Assembly (NCBI GenBank): GCA_016705125.1
Contig: JADIYW010000002.1
Coordinates: 165,198 to 229,197 of the forward strand
Reading direction: 5' to 3'
DNA: 64,000 bases
Source: Bacteroidota bacterium
GTDB taxonomy: Bacteria > Bacteroidota > Bacteroidia > Chitinophagales > JADIYW01
This document shows, one piece after another, positions 54,085 to 63,467 of this stretch; the stretch's first letter is position 1, and every line of letters starts with the position of its first letter. The notes under the pieces were generated by a model. That model searched no databases. It saw nothing but the letters and a program-made list of their open reading frames with translations, and was not told the DNA's origin. A program made the translations under genes and the position numbers.

Positions 54085-55922
54085 ATGGATAAGGTTTCGG
54101 CAGTATATTGATTCATTAATTCCAATTCTTTCGTTATTTTATTTACAATAAAATCAGCAGTTATTGGCATACCATCATAGTTTAATACTTTTATTAATTT
54201 CTTTGGGTTGACATCCAACTCACCTATTAACAAAGTCCGCATTTGAGCATCTCTATTTTGTTCAATTAAAAAAACAAAATCATGATTTTCAATAAAAAGA
54301 TTTACATCTTCATTAAATGGAAATGCTCTTAGGCGCATTGCATCAATTTCGACACCTTGCAATAGCAAAATATCTTTCGCTTCTTCAGACGAATAGGTTG
54401 AAGTACCAAAAAACAAAATTCCAATTTTGCTTTTATCCTTTTTTTGATACATAATTGGCTTAGGTACTATCTGTTTAGCTGTTTCAAACTTTTTTTCCAA
54501 TCTTTCCATTACCCGAACATAAGCCGCGGAATCTTCGGTATACAATCCATACTCATCATGCGAAGATCCTCGAGTAAAATAAGCGCCTTTGGTAGAATGT
54601 GCTCCAGGAATTGTTCTGTATGGAATACCATCATTATCAACATCTAAATATCTTCCATAACGGGTATTCATTTTTTCCAAATCCTCATTACTCAACACTT
54701 TTCCTCTTTTATATTTTCTATCCTTTTCCCAAAAGAAAGGTGCTGAAAGATGGTCATTCATTCCCAAATCTAAATCAGACATCACTAAAACAGGCGTTTG
54801 CAAACTTTCCGCTAAATCAAAAGCATCTGCCATCATATCAAAACATTCGGCTGGTGTGGAAGGAAACAACAAAACATGTTTAGTATCACCGTGTGAGGCA
54901 TAAGCGCCCATTAATATGTCGGATTGTTGGGTACGAGTGGGCATTCCTGTTGAAGGGCCTGCTCTTTGAACATCAACTAAAACGACCGGTACTTCCGAAA
55001 AATAAGCGATCCCTAAAAATTCATTCATTAAAGACAAACCAGGTCCACTTGTGGCGGTAAAAGAACGCGCACCGTTCCAATTTGCTCCAATAGCCATACC
55101 AATTGCAGCCAATTCATCCTCAGCTTGTACAATGGCATAATTTTTCTTACCTGTTTCTGGGTCTATTCTATATTTTTTGGCATACTCTTCAAATGCTTCT
55201 ACTAAAGAAGTTGATGGTGTAATTGGATACCACGAAACTACAGTTGCTCCTGCGTATACGGCGCCTAGTCCTGAAGCTGAGTTTCCATCTATCAAAATTC
55301 TATTACCAATTAAATCTCTTCTTTCAATCCTACAATCTAAAGGATATTTATAATTTTGATGAACATAATCAATTCCCAATTGCAATGCTTTTACATTGGG
55401 CGCAACTAATTTTTCCTTTCCAACAAACTGCTCTTCTAATAAGGTTTGTAAAACCTCAAATTCGATATTTAGTAATGCGGATAAAGCACCAACATAAATG
55501 ATATTTTTAAAAAGTAGTCGCTGCCGAGGGTCGGTATAATTCTCATTACACATTTGCATTAAAGGAATACCGAAATAAAAAATATCATCCCGAATTAAGG
55601 TATCATCTAATTGCTTGGTACTGTCATACAAAAAGTAACCTCCACTTCTTATATTGGCAATATCCTTAGCCATACTTTGCGGATTTACAGATACCATTAT
55701 ATCAATTCCTTCTCTCCTGCCTAAGTAGCCTTTTTCACTCACTCTTATTTCGTACCATGTTGGCAAACCTTGAATATTGGATGGGAAAATATTTTTAGGC
55801 GTTACTGGAACGCCCATTCTAAATATTGATTTTGCAAACATATAATTAGCACTAGCAGAACCAGTTCCATTTACATTTGCCAATCGGATTACAAAATTAT
55901 TTACTTTACTCTCTAGTGACAT
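54081..55922 (-). CDS. korA: 2-oxoacid:ferredoxin oxidoreductase alpha subunit with fused gamma domain
   Basis: 613 residues. Residues about 1-190 are the gamma domain (IRLANVNGTGSASANYMFAK ... GREG), then the pyrimidine-binding alpha domain (LIDGNSASGLGAVYAGATVV, YAIVQAEDELAAIGMAIGAN, ATSGPGLSLMNEFLGIAYFS, QRAGPSTGMPTRTQQSD) and the C-terminal domain. The gamma-alpha fusion is usual for Kor in Bacteroidota. It lies between the flavoprotein gene (10-base overlap) and korB. Confidence 0.94.
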   Translation of the reverse strand: MSLESKVNNFVIRLANVNGTGSASANYMFAKSIFRMGVPVTPKNIFPSNIQGLPTWYEIRVSEKGYLGRREGIDIMVSVNPQSMAKDIANIRSGGYFLYDSTKQLDDTLIRDDIFYFGIPLMQMCNENYTDPRQRLLFKNIIYVGALSALLNIEFEVLQTLLEEQFVGKEKLVAPNVKALQLGIDYVHQNYKYPLDCRIERRDLIGNRILIDGNSASGLGAVYAGATVVSWYPITPSTSLVEAFEEYAKKYRIDPETGKKNYAIVQAEDELAAIGMAIGANWNGARSFTATSGPGLSLMNEFLGIAYFSEVPVVLVDVQRAGPSTGMPTRTQQSDILMGAYASHGDTKHVLLFPSTPAECFDMMADAFDLAESLQTPVLVMSDLDLGMNDHLSAPFFWEKDRKYKRGKVLSNEDLEKMNTRYGRYLDVDNDGIPYRTIPGAHSTKGAYFTRGSSHDEYGLYTEDSAAYVRVMERLEKKFETAKQIVPKPIMYQKKDKSKIGILFFGTSTYSSEEAKDILLLQGVEIDAMRLRAFPFNEDVNLFIENHDFVFLIEQNRDAQMRTLLIGELDVNPKKLIKVLNYDGMPITADFIVNKITKELELMNQYTAETLSI

Positions 55923-57697
55923 GAATTTCCAGCTTTTGTTACTTTATATAAAAATTGTTGCATATCCCAGGCAGAAGTTGGGCATCTTTCGGCACACAAA
56001 CCACAATGCAAACAAACATCCTCATCCTTTACCATAACCCTTCCGGTGGCTAATTTGCTGGATACTAATAAATCTTGTGTTGTATTAAGTGCTGGAACCA
56101 TAAGTCTTGATCTTAAATCTTGTTCCTCGCCATTTGCAGTAAATGTGATACAATTGGTAGGACAAATATCCATACATGCATCGCATTCTATACATTTGCT
56201 TTCGGTAAAAACTGTTTGAACATCACAATTCAAACACCGTTGTGCTTCCTTAAATCCTGTGGGTAAATTGAAACCCAATTCAACTTCCTTTTTCCTATCT
56301 TTTAGCGTTTCTTCTTTTGATGCTTGAGGAACTATAAACCGAAGGTCGTTGGAAATATCATTATTATAGCTCCACTCATGAATGCCCATTTTTGTGCTAA
56401 ATAAATTTGTAAATGGCGCTGGTCGTTCGGTTAACGCTTTTCCATTGCAAAACAAATCAATTGAAATAGCGGCTTGATGACCTTGTGCAACAGCCGTAAT
56501 TACATTTTTAGGCCCCAATGCTGAATCGCCTCCAAAAAATACATTTGGCAATTGAGAAACAAAGGTATCTTTATCCACAACTGGCATTTCCCATTTATCA
56601 AATTCAATCCCCAAATCCCGCTCTATCCACGGAAAACTATTTTCTTGCCCTATAGCAATCAATACATCATCTGCTTCAATAAAAACAGGTGATTCTCCTG
56701 TGGAGACCAATTTTCTTTTTCCTTCACTATCATACACTGGGTGTACTTTGTCGAAATTCATTCCGACTAATTTGCCATTTTCGGTTACAAAACTTAAAGG
56801 AACATGATTGTCAATTATTGGAATGTCTTCATGCACTGCATCTTCCTTTTCCCAAGGAGAAGCTTTCATTTCAGCAAACGGACTACGAACAACCACTTTT
56901 ACCGATTTTCCACCTAAGCGACGCGAAGTTCTACAACAATCCATTGCTGTATTTCCGCCGCCTAAAACGATAACTTTTTCTCCAATAGAATCGGTATGTT
57001 CAAATGCCACACTTGCCAACCATTCAATTCCAATATGAATATTTTTATCACCAATTTTTCGACCTTCCAAATCTGGCAAATCTCTTCCTTTTGGTGCACC
57101 TGTTCCAATAAAAACAGCATCATATTTTTTATTCAATAACTCCTTTAAACTAGATACATATGTTTTGAAATGAGTATGGATTCCCATATTCAAAATTTGT
57201 GACACCTCGCCATCTAATACTTCGGCAGGCAACCTAAAAGAAGGAATCTGACTTCGCATCATTCCGCCTCCCTTATCCTGATCATCGAATAAGTGAATTT
57301 CATATCCCAAGGGCGCAAGGTCGCGTGCAACAGTGAGTGCTGAAGGTCCGGCGCCAATTAATGCAATTTTTTTTCCATTTGAAATTGAACTCGGCCCAGG
57401 AATAAATGCCGAAATATCTCCTTTATTATCTGCTGCTACCCTCTTTAATCTACAAATAGCAACGGGCTCTTCTTCCAATCTTCCTCTCCTACAGGCCGGC
57501 TCGCAAGGTCTATCACAAGTACGACCTAATATCCCTGGGAAAACATTTGATTCCCAATTGACCATGTATGCCTCGGTATATTTACCTGCCGCTATAAGGC
57601 GTATATATTCAGGCACCGGTGTATGGGCAGGACAAGCATACTGACAATCTACCACTTTATGGTAGTACTCAGGATCTTTTACATTTGTTGGCTCCAA
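55913..57697 (-). CDS. FAD/NAD(P)-dependent oxidoreductase with Fe-S clusters (GltD-like)
   Basis: 594 residues. N-terminal Cys cluster for [4Fe-4S] (CQYACPAHTPVPEYIRL, GRTCDRPCEPACRRG), FAD dinucleotide fold IALIGAGPSALTVARDLA, NAD(P) fold VIVLGGGNTAMDCCRTSRR, GGDSALGPKNVITAVAQG at the flavin, and a C-terminal ferredoxin-like pair CIECDACMDICPTNC and CLHCGLCAERCPTSAW. It is a glutamate-synthase-beta-like flavoprotein. By operon context it most likely exchanges electrons between NAD(P)H and the ferredoxin pool used by the Kor subunits downstream. Confidence 0.92.
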   Translation of the reverse strand: MEPTNVKDPEYYHKVVDCQYACPAHTPVPEYIRLIAAGKYTEAYMVNWESNVFPGILGRTCDRPCEPACRRGRLEEEPVAICRLKRVAADNKGDISAFIPGPSSISNGKKIALIGAGPSALTVARDLAPLGYEIHLFDDQDKGGGMMRSQIPSFRLPAEVLDGEVSQILNMGIHTHFKTYVSSLKELLNKKYDAVFIGTGAPKGRDLPDLEGRKIGDKNIHIGIEWLASVAFEHTDSIGEKVIVLGGGNTAMDCCRTSRRLGGKSVKVVVRSPFAEMKASPWEKEDAVHEDIPIIDNHVPLSFVTENGKLVGMNFDKVHPVYDSEGKRKLVSTGESPVFIEADDVLIAIGQENSFPWIERDLGIEFDKWEMPVVDKDTFVSQLPNVFFGGDSALGPKNVITAVAQGHQAAISIDLFCNGKALTERPAPFTNLFSTKMGIHEWSYNNDISNDLRFIVPQASKEETLKDRKKEVELGFNLPTGFKEAQRCLNCDVQTVFTESKCIECDACMDICPTNCITFTANGEEQDLRSRLMVPALNTTQDLLVSSKLATGRVMVKDEDVCLHCGLCAERCPTSAWDMQQFLYKVTKAGNSCH

Positions 57698-57830
57698 TTT
57701 TTACATTTTCAAATTTGTGTGGCAATATCTCCAGTAAAACATTTAAATATTAATGTTTGGCAAATTTAAAAACATTTTGGTAATCTAACGGTAATGTTAG
57801 GTAATTTTTATGCTTAAAATTATTTTAAAT

Positions 57831-57861
57831 AAAAAATCCTCCCTTTGGCTAGAAAGGAGGA
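57831..57861 (-). terminator. Rho-independent terminator
   Basis: Minus-strand TCCTCCTTT-CTAGCC-AAAGGGAGGA with one unpaired G, followed by a T run (A6 on the plus strand). It terminates the lipoprotein gene at 57891-58730 before the oxidoreductase operon begins. Confidence 0.88.
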
Positions 57862-57890
57862 CAAAAAATAAACAATAACAAACTTACTAT

Positions 57891-58730
57891 TTATCTCAAC
57901 CTATGCTTTATTGCTATTATTTGTGGTTCATTTCCATTTATAGAAATAGAAGCCAAATTATCGCAATACCTATCATTAAAAGGATTAAAATTTAGCAAAA
58001 CTAAATGTCCATTTTCATTTTTAGTTTCTATTTTTCCATCAATAAAAAAAGGGGAACAATCATTATTACGAATCAGTTCTTGAACTATTTCCCTTTGGTA
58101 ATTAATTCCATTTAAATTTACACCCCAAGTTCTTCCAATTACTGATTTTACATTATCTAATCTTGAAGGTGTTTCAAATCCTTCTAATATCTTAATCGTT
58201 TCTTCGCCCTTCCAACTAGCGGTTCTCCCTTCAATTTGCAATTTCATTTCAACTATTTTTCTTTTAAATACAGCATTTCCAATATAAACAGTTTCCACTT
58301 TACCATTTAACAAACGATTATCTACATTGTAATCTAAAAAATAAATTGTTTTGGTTGCTCCAACAACATGTCTTTTGCCTTCAAAAACAATCCTTATTTT
58401 GCCGCTTCTAAATATGCTATCCAAACACAAACAAGGACTTGTGCCATAATCGATAGTTAATATTCTTTGCAAAGAATCACCCGACCAAGTTCGACTTACA
58501 CATGGACCATCGGGTAAACTATCTAATCGTTCAACTGTTAATCCATTAGTTGGCATTTCCGATTCAGTGTATTCTTCCACATCCTCTATTTCAGATTGTA
58601 CAAATTCCATTTGCTTTTGTGACAAAAGACTTTCTGCATCATTTTCATTTAAAGAATTCTCTTTTTTACAAGAAAGAAAACTAAAAGTGAATAGTGCAAT
58701 GCTCCATAAAAATAAACTTGTGCTTTTCAT
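57891..58730 (-). CDS. Lipoprotein of unknown function
   Basis: 279 residues. Signal with lipobox LFTFSFLSCKKENSLNENDA, then an acidic helical segment (SQKQMEFVQSEIEDVEEYTE) and a beta-rich body (RTWSGDSLQRILTIDYGTSP, VVGATKTIYFLDYNVDNRLL). No known motif. Similar lipoproteins of this organisation occur widely in Bacteroidota and lack known function. It is divergent from the di-haem peroxidase, with a 67-base intergenic gap. Confidence 0.82.
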   Translation of the reverse strand: MKSTSLFLWSIALFTFSFLSCKKENSLNENDAESLLSQKQMEFVQSEIEDVEEYTESEMPTNGLTVERLDSLPDGPCVSRTWSGDSLQRILTIDYGTSPCLCLDSIFRSGKIRIVFEGKRHVVGATKTIYFLDYNVDNRLLNGKVETVYIGNAVFKRKIVEMKLQIEGRTASWKGEETIKILEGFETPSRLDNVKSVIGRTWGVNLNGINYQREIVQELIRNNDCSPFFIDGKIETKNENGHLVLLNFNPFNDRYCDNLASISINGNEPQIIAIKHRLR

Positions 58731-58797
58731 TTGATATAATTTTAAAAGTGATAAATTTGTTTGCCTTTATTTGACTTACAATTAATTAAAAAGTTTA

Positions 58798-60699
58798 ATG
58801 ACAAATAGAAAAATAGTTTTTCTAACAGTAACATTACTCTCCGTAATTTGTATTTGCTTTTTTACTTTTTACCCAAAAAATAAAGACGATATAGGCAATA
58901 ATATTATTAAAAAAATAGCCCTTAAAAACTTAGATAAATTTGACGAGGAATTAAATCATTTTGAAAAAACACTAAATGGCGATGAAAAAGTAGAAATAAA
59001 AAACAGTTTCCTCAATTGCCGCATTCAATATAAAAAAGTAGAATTTCTAATTCAATATCTTCAAGATCAAAATATTCGTTTTTACAATGGAGCCAACATT
59101 CCTTATGTGGAAAATGGAATGAGAAATAGTGTTGTGAACCAACCAGAAGGATTACAAGTGATTGAGGAATTGGTATATGAGGACAAAATAGATAAAAAGA
59201 AAGCATTTAAATTAATTGCTAAACTAAATTTAGAAATAAAAAAAACCAAGTCCCTTTTCGAAAAATTAGAAATTACCAATGAAGATATTTTTGCGGCTAT
59301 AAGATTTAACCTAATTAGGATTGAAACCCTTGGAATTTCAGGATTTGATGTTCCAATCTGCAAAAATAATATTTCCGAAATAAAAACGAATCTTGAAACG
59401 ATTGAAAATACTGTAAGTAAATATGGTCGAAAACATTCATCGATTTCAGCTTTCAAAGGAAAATGTAATTCTGCAATTCAATTCCTAGAAACTCAAAAAG
59501 ACATAGATCAATTTGATAGACTATTATTTATTAAATCCTATTTACAACCTATCACAATAGCATTTTTAAAAGTTCAGAAAGCACTTGATATTCCTATCCC
59601 TCAAAATTTATTAGGGTATAAAATTCCTGTAACCTATAGTATAGACAATATTTATAATAAAGATTTTATAAATACAAATCTATACAACGAATTTCAATTG
59701 GAGGCCGCTGATGATAAAATTAGAAATCTGGGGAAATTATTATTTTTTGACCCTTTATTATCAAAAGATAATATATTGAGTTGTGCCTCATGCCATCAAC
59801 CAGAAAAGGGATTTACAGATGCATTGCCAAAGGCCATCACCAATCATTCGGGTATTTTTCAACAAAGAAATGCTCCAACGCTTTTAAATGCTGCCTATCA
59901 GCCAAATTTATTTTACGACTTAAGATCTTCTTCCCTTGAAAATCAAATAGAGCAGGTTATTTTAAATCCACATGAATTTAATACAGACATTCAATCAACA
60001 ATTAACAAATTGAAACTAAGTAGCGCATATATCAATTTTTTCAAAGCTGCTTTTCCAGATTATGAAAAAAACCCCATATCGGAATTTACCATTATAAGGG
60101 CATTAGCTGCTTTTGTGCGCTCCCTTTCGGATTTCAATAGTCCGTTTGACAAATATATGAATGGAAAATCAACAACTATTTCGAAAGAAATAAATCAAGG
60201 ATTTAACATTTTTATGGGAAAAGGATTGTGCGGAACCTGCCATTTTGCGCCTACTTTTTATGGAAATGTACCTCCATTTTACAGAGAAAGCGAGACAGAA
60301 GTAATAGGTATTCCACAAGATACTATTTCTAATCCAAAAGTAATAGATTCTGATTTGGGAAGATACAATATAAGAAAAGCAGATAATCTATTGCACAGTT
60401 TTAAAACACCAACAATCAGAAATATAAGTAAAACGGCACCTTACATGCATAATGGTATTTTTTCAAAACTAGAAGAAGTCATCCATTTTTACCAAATCGG
60501 TGGTGGAACAAATATGCAAATCGAAGTACCAAATCAAACATTACCATTTGACTCCTTAAATTTAACTGCTAAGGAAGTAAAATCCCTTATTTCATTCCTC
60601 AAATCATTGGATGGGGAAAAAATAAATATAGGTGAGCCACTGCTTCCAAAAGTAGAAAATCATCCTGAATGGAATAATAGGCGTGGTTCGGGATATTAA
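58798..60699 (+). CDS. Di-haem cytochrome c peroxidase-like protein with helical N-terminal domain
   Basis: 633 residues. N-terminal membrane anchor or signal (NRKIVFLTVTLLSVICICFF), then about 270 residues of helix (residues 40-280) of unknown function. The peroxidase/MauG module is about 300-620: first haem ILSCASCHQPEKGFTD, the LNAAYQPNLFYDLRSSSLEN segment, second haem GLCGTCHFAPTFYG, and TPTIRNISKTAPYMHNGIF with the Met/His ligand zone. It reduces H2O2 or oxidises protein partners in the periplasm. The long N-terminal domain is not standard. Confidence 0.9.
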   Translation: MTNRKIVFLTVTLLSVICICFFTFYPKNKDDIGNNIIKKIALKNLDKFDEELNHFEKTLNGDEKVEIKNSFLNCRIQYKKVEFLIQYLQDQNIRFYNGANIPYVENGMRNSVVNQPEGLQVIEELVYEDKIDKKKAFKLIAKLNLEIKKTKSLFEKLEITNEDIFAAIRFNLIRIETLGISGFDVPICKNNISEIKTNLETIENTVSKYGRKHSSISAFKGKCNSAIQFLETQKDIDQFDRLLFIKSYLQPITIAFLKVQKALDIPIPQNLLGYKIPVTYSIDNIYNKDFINTNLYNEFQLEAADDKIRNLGKLLFFDPLLSKDNILSCASCHQPEKGFTDALPKAITNHSGIFQQRNAPTLLNAAYQPNLFYDLRSSSLENQIEQVILNPHEFNTDIQSTINKLKLSSAYINFFKAAFPDYEKNPISEFTIIRALAAFVRSLSDFNSPFDKYMNGKSTTISKEINQGFNIFMGKGLCGTCHFAPTFYGNVPPFYRESETEVIGIPQDTISNPKVIDSDLGRYNIRKADNLLHSFKTPTIRNISKTAPYMHNGIFSKLEEVIHFYQIGGGTNMQIEVPNQTLPFDSLNLTAKEVKSLISFLKSLDGEKINIGEPLLPKVENHPEWNNRRGSGY

Positions 60700-60898
60700 G
60701 TATGGAAAAGAAAGAGCCAAGAATCAAGAATCAAAAGGAACATAGAAATCAATAGTATGGATAAAATCAAAAAACATGAAGTGATTTCAGTGATTAGACA
60801 AAGTTGATAAAATTTGCTTGCAGTTTTGGACAACAAATTATAAGCTGTGGACAACAAGTATAAAAAGAAATTAAAAATGTTGCATTTTTGCATTCATA

Positions 60899-61564
60899 AT
60901 GAATACAATCGACACCATTATTGATTTTGTGTTACATATCAACAAGTATTTGGGTGATATGATTGACCATAATGGAGATTGGGTATATTTAATTTTCTTT
61001 TTAATCATTTTTTGTGAAACGGGTATAATCATAACCCCATTTTTACCAGGCGATTCACTTATTTTTGCCGCATCCACTTTTGCAGCTACGGGTCATCTGG
61101 ATTTGCAAAAATTGACGCTTACCTTTATCTGTGCCGCCATTTTAGGTGATTTCTGCAACTATTCCATTGGAAGGCTTCTTGGCCCAAAATTGATTGGAAA
61201 AGACCACTTTTCACTTATTAATAAAAGCCACATTCATAAAACCCAGCATTTTTATGCCCAACATGGATCTATGGCTATAGTTTTAGGTCGGTTTCTTCCT
61301 ATTTTCAGAACTTTCGTTCCTTTTTTGGCTGGTATTGGAAAAATGAAAAGATCTAAATTTTTAAAATATAGCTCTTTAGGCACTTTTTTGTGGGTGATTC
61401 CTAATGCTTTAGGTGGTTTTTATTTTGGCACCAAACCCTTTGTAAAAGAAAATTTCTCCTTTGTTATTTTGGCCATAATGTTCATTACCCTTATTCCAAT
61501 AGGTATTGTTTTTATACTTGACAAATCAGAAGAAAGCACCGAAATTGAAGACGAAAAAGATTAG
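60899..61564 (+). CDS. DedA-family membrane protein
   Basis: 221 residues with about five membrane helices. Family motifs: FCETGIIITPFLPGDSLIFA, LGDFCNYSIGRLLGPKL, FLPIFRTFVPFLAGIGKM. DedA proteins support membrane homeostasis, probably by flipping polyprenyl-phosphate or phospholipid. The 5' region has two TGGACAACAA copies. Followed after 84 bases by the permease. Confidence 0.94.
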   Translation: MNTIDTIIDFVLHINKYLGDMIDHNGDWVYLIFFLIIFCETGIIITPFLPGDSLIFAASTFAATGHLDLQKLTLTFICAAILGDFCNYSIGRLLGPKLIGKDHFSLINKSHIHKTQHFYAQHGSMAIVLGRFLPIFRTFVPFLAGIGKMKRSKFLKYSSLGTFLWVIPNALGGFYFGTKPFVKENFSFVILAIMFITLIPIGIVFILDKSEESTEIEDEKD

Positions 61565-61648
61565 TTTTATTTTTTTTGTCATAATTTTCCCTTTGTCTTA
61601 TTTATTATTTTTACATTTATTGAATTTAACAAACCATAAATAAAATAT

Positions 61649-63328
61649 ATGATTTCAGTTAAGGAGCTTTTTAGAACCAAATCGGTAAAAAAAATTCTTG
61701 AAGATAGCGAAAACTTATCCGACGGACACGAATCAGCTGGACTTCATAAACATTTGGGCGTAAAAGACCTCACTTCTTTTGGAATTGCTGCCGTAATTGG
61801 CGCTGGTATTTTTAGCACAATTGGTAAAGCTTGTTTTGATGGCGGCCCAGGCGTCATTTTATTATTTTTGGGTATTGCTATCGCATGTGGATTTTCGGCG
61901 CTTTGCTATGCCGAGTTTGCATCTAGAATTCCAATTTCTGGTAGCGCTTACACTTATTCTTATGCCGTTTTTGGCGAATTAATCGCATGGATTATTGGCT
62001 GGGATTTATTGTTAGAATATGCAATCGGGAATGTAACTGTTGCTATTTCGTGGAGTGGCAATTTTACCAATTTCTTGCATGGCTTTGGCATCGATTTACC
62101 TAGGTATTTAACCACAAGTTTTTTGGAAGCAAAGAATAATATTCCAGAACTATGGAACGCTGCACCCAAATTATTAGGCATTCCTTTTATAATAAATGTT
62201 CCTGCCTTTATGATAAATTTGTTTATTACCTTACTCGTTTATATTGGCATTAAGGAATCAAAGAATTTTGCAAATGGAATGGTATTATTTAAAATTGGTG
62301 TCATTTTGATGGTTATCGTAATTGGATTTTTCTATGTAAATCCGTCGAATTGGGTCCCTTTTTTACCCAATGGCGTATCCGGTGTAATGAAAGGCGTATC
62401 GGCAGTATTTTTTGCATATATAGGTTTCGATGCCATTTCTACTACAGCCGAAGAATGTAAAAACCCACAGCGCGATTTGCCAAAAGGCATGATGTATGCA
62501 TTAATCATTTCAACAGTATTATACATCTTGGTGGCATTGGCTTTAACGGGAATGGTGAGTTATGAAAATTTAAATACAGAAGCATTTTTGGCTACGGCAT
62601 TTACCAATGTAGGGTTAACAAAAATGGGTGGTTTGATTGCCTTTTCGGCTTTGATTGCAACTGCAAGTGTAATGTTGGTTTTTCAAATTGGACAACCTCG
62701 TATTTGGATGAGTATGAGCAGAGATGGGCTTTTGCCAAAGAAATTCGCATCGATTCACCCAAAATTTAAAACACCTGGTTTTGCTACTATCGTAACAGGA
62801 TTTTTGGTGGGCATTCCATCATTATTTCTTGATGCTTCCTTAGTTACCGACATGTGCAGTATAGGCACTCTTTTTGCGTTTATTTTGGTTTGTGGGGGAG
62901 TTTTAATATTGCAACAGCGCGACAATCAAAATGCGGATGACAATCAACTTGCAAAACCAAAATTTAAAACGCCTTATATAAATGGACAATTTATTATTCC
63001 AATTTTTACAATAATATCTTTTATTGTTTATTTTAAAACTGAACAAAACGTTAAAGATTCTTTTCCTTTTGCCCAAGGCTTTGAAGTTTGGAAACACCAA
63101 ATTCCGTTTTGGATATTTTTAATAGTTGCTATTTATATGAGCATCAAAACTTTTATAAACAAATGGTCGTTTATACCCGTTATGGGATTTTTGAGTTGTA
63201 GTTTATTGATTTCTACACTAGGCATTACAAATTGGCTACGATTTTTTATTTGGATGCTTATTGGTATAATTATTTATGCAGCTTATGGTTATAGAAATTC
63301 TAAATTGAGAAAATCAGAAACGTTTTAA
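61649..63328 (+). CDS. Amino-acid permease (APC superfamily, cationic amino-acid type)
   Basis: 559 residues, about 12-14 membrane helices. Starts ISVKELFRTKSVKKILEDSE; the APC signature GIAAVIGAGIFSTIGKACFD is in helix 1 (unwound Gly motif), then YAEFASRIPISGSAYTYSYA, and FFAYIGFDAISTTAEECKNP in the middle. The sequence resembles the CAT-type subgroup. It imports amino acids by proton or exchange coupling; substrate not predicted. Confidence 0.94.
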   Translation: MISVKELFRTKSVKKILEDSENLSDGHESAGLHKHLGVKDLTSFGIAAVIGAGIFSTIGKACFDGGPGVILLFLGIAIACGFSALCYAEFASRIPISGSAYTYSYAVFGELIAWIIGWDLLLEYAIGNVTVAISWSGNFTNFLHGFGIDLPRYLTTSFLEAKNNIPELWNAAPKLLGIPFIINVPAFMINLFITLLVYIGIKESKNFANGMVLFKIGVILMVIVIGFFYVNPSNWVPFLPNGVSGVMKGVSAVFFAYIGFDAISTTAEECKNPQRDLPKGMMYALIISTVLYILVALALTGMVSYENLNTEAFLATAFTNVGLTKMGGLIAFSALIATASVMLVFQIGQPRIWMSMSRDGLLPKKFASIHPKFKTPGFATIVTGFLVGIPSLFLDASLVTDMCSIGTLFAFILVCGGVLILQQRDNQNADDNQLAKPKFKTPYINGQFIIPIFTIISFIVYFKTEQNVKDSFPFAQGFEVWKHQIPFWIFLIVAIYMSIKTFINKWSFIPVMGFLSCSLLISTLGITNWLRFFIWMLIGIIIYAAYGYRNSKLRKSETF

Positions 63329-63408
63329 GTAATGAATTTATAATAATGTCAAAATATCTTTATGGAAAAATTATTTTCAAAATAAGCCATAAAGAACAAA
63401 GCACCAAT

Positions 63409-63464
63409 TATTTCATTACTTCATTGATACATTATTTCATTACTTCATTGATACATTGATACAT
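63409..63464. repeat. 24-bp tandem repeat with partial third copy
   Basis: TATTTCATTACTTCATTGAT + ACAT occurs at 63409-63432 and again at 63433-63456, followed by TGATACAT (63457-63464). It sits in the gap between the permease and the partial T9SS gene, close to the convergent 3' ends. Confidence 0.85.
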
Positions 63465-63467
63465 TAT

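Noticed and set aside
63409..63464. CRISPR array
   Set aside because: Directly adjacent AT-rich copies without spacers and no cas genes; a simple tandem repeat.
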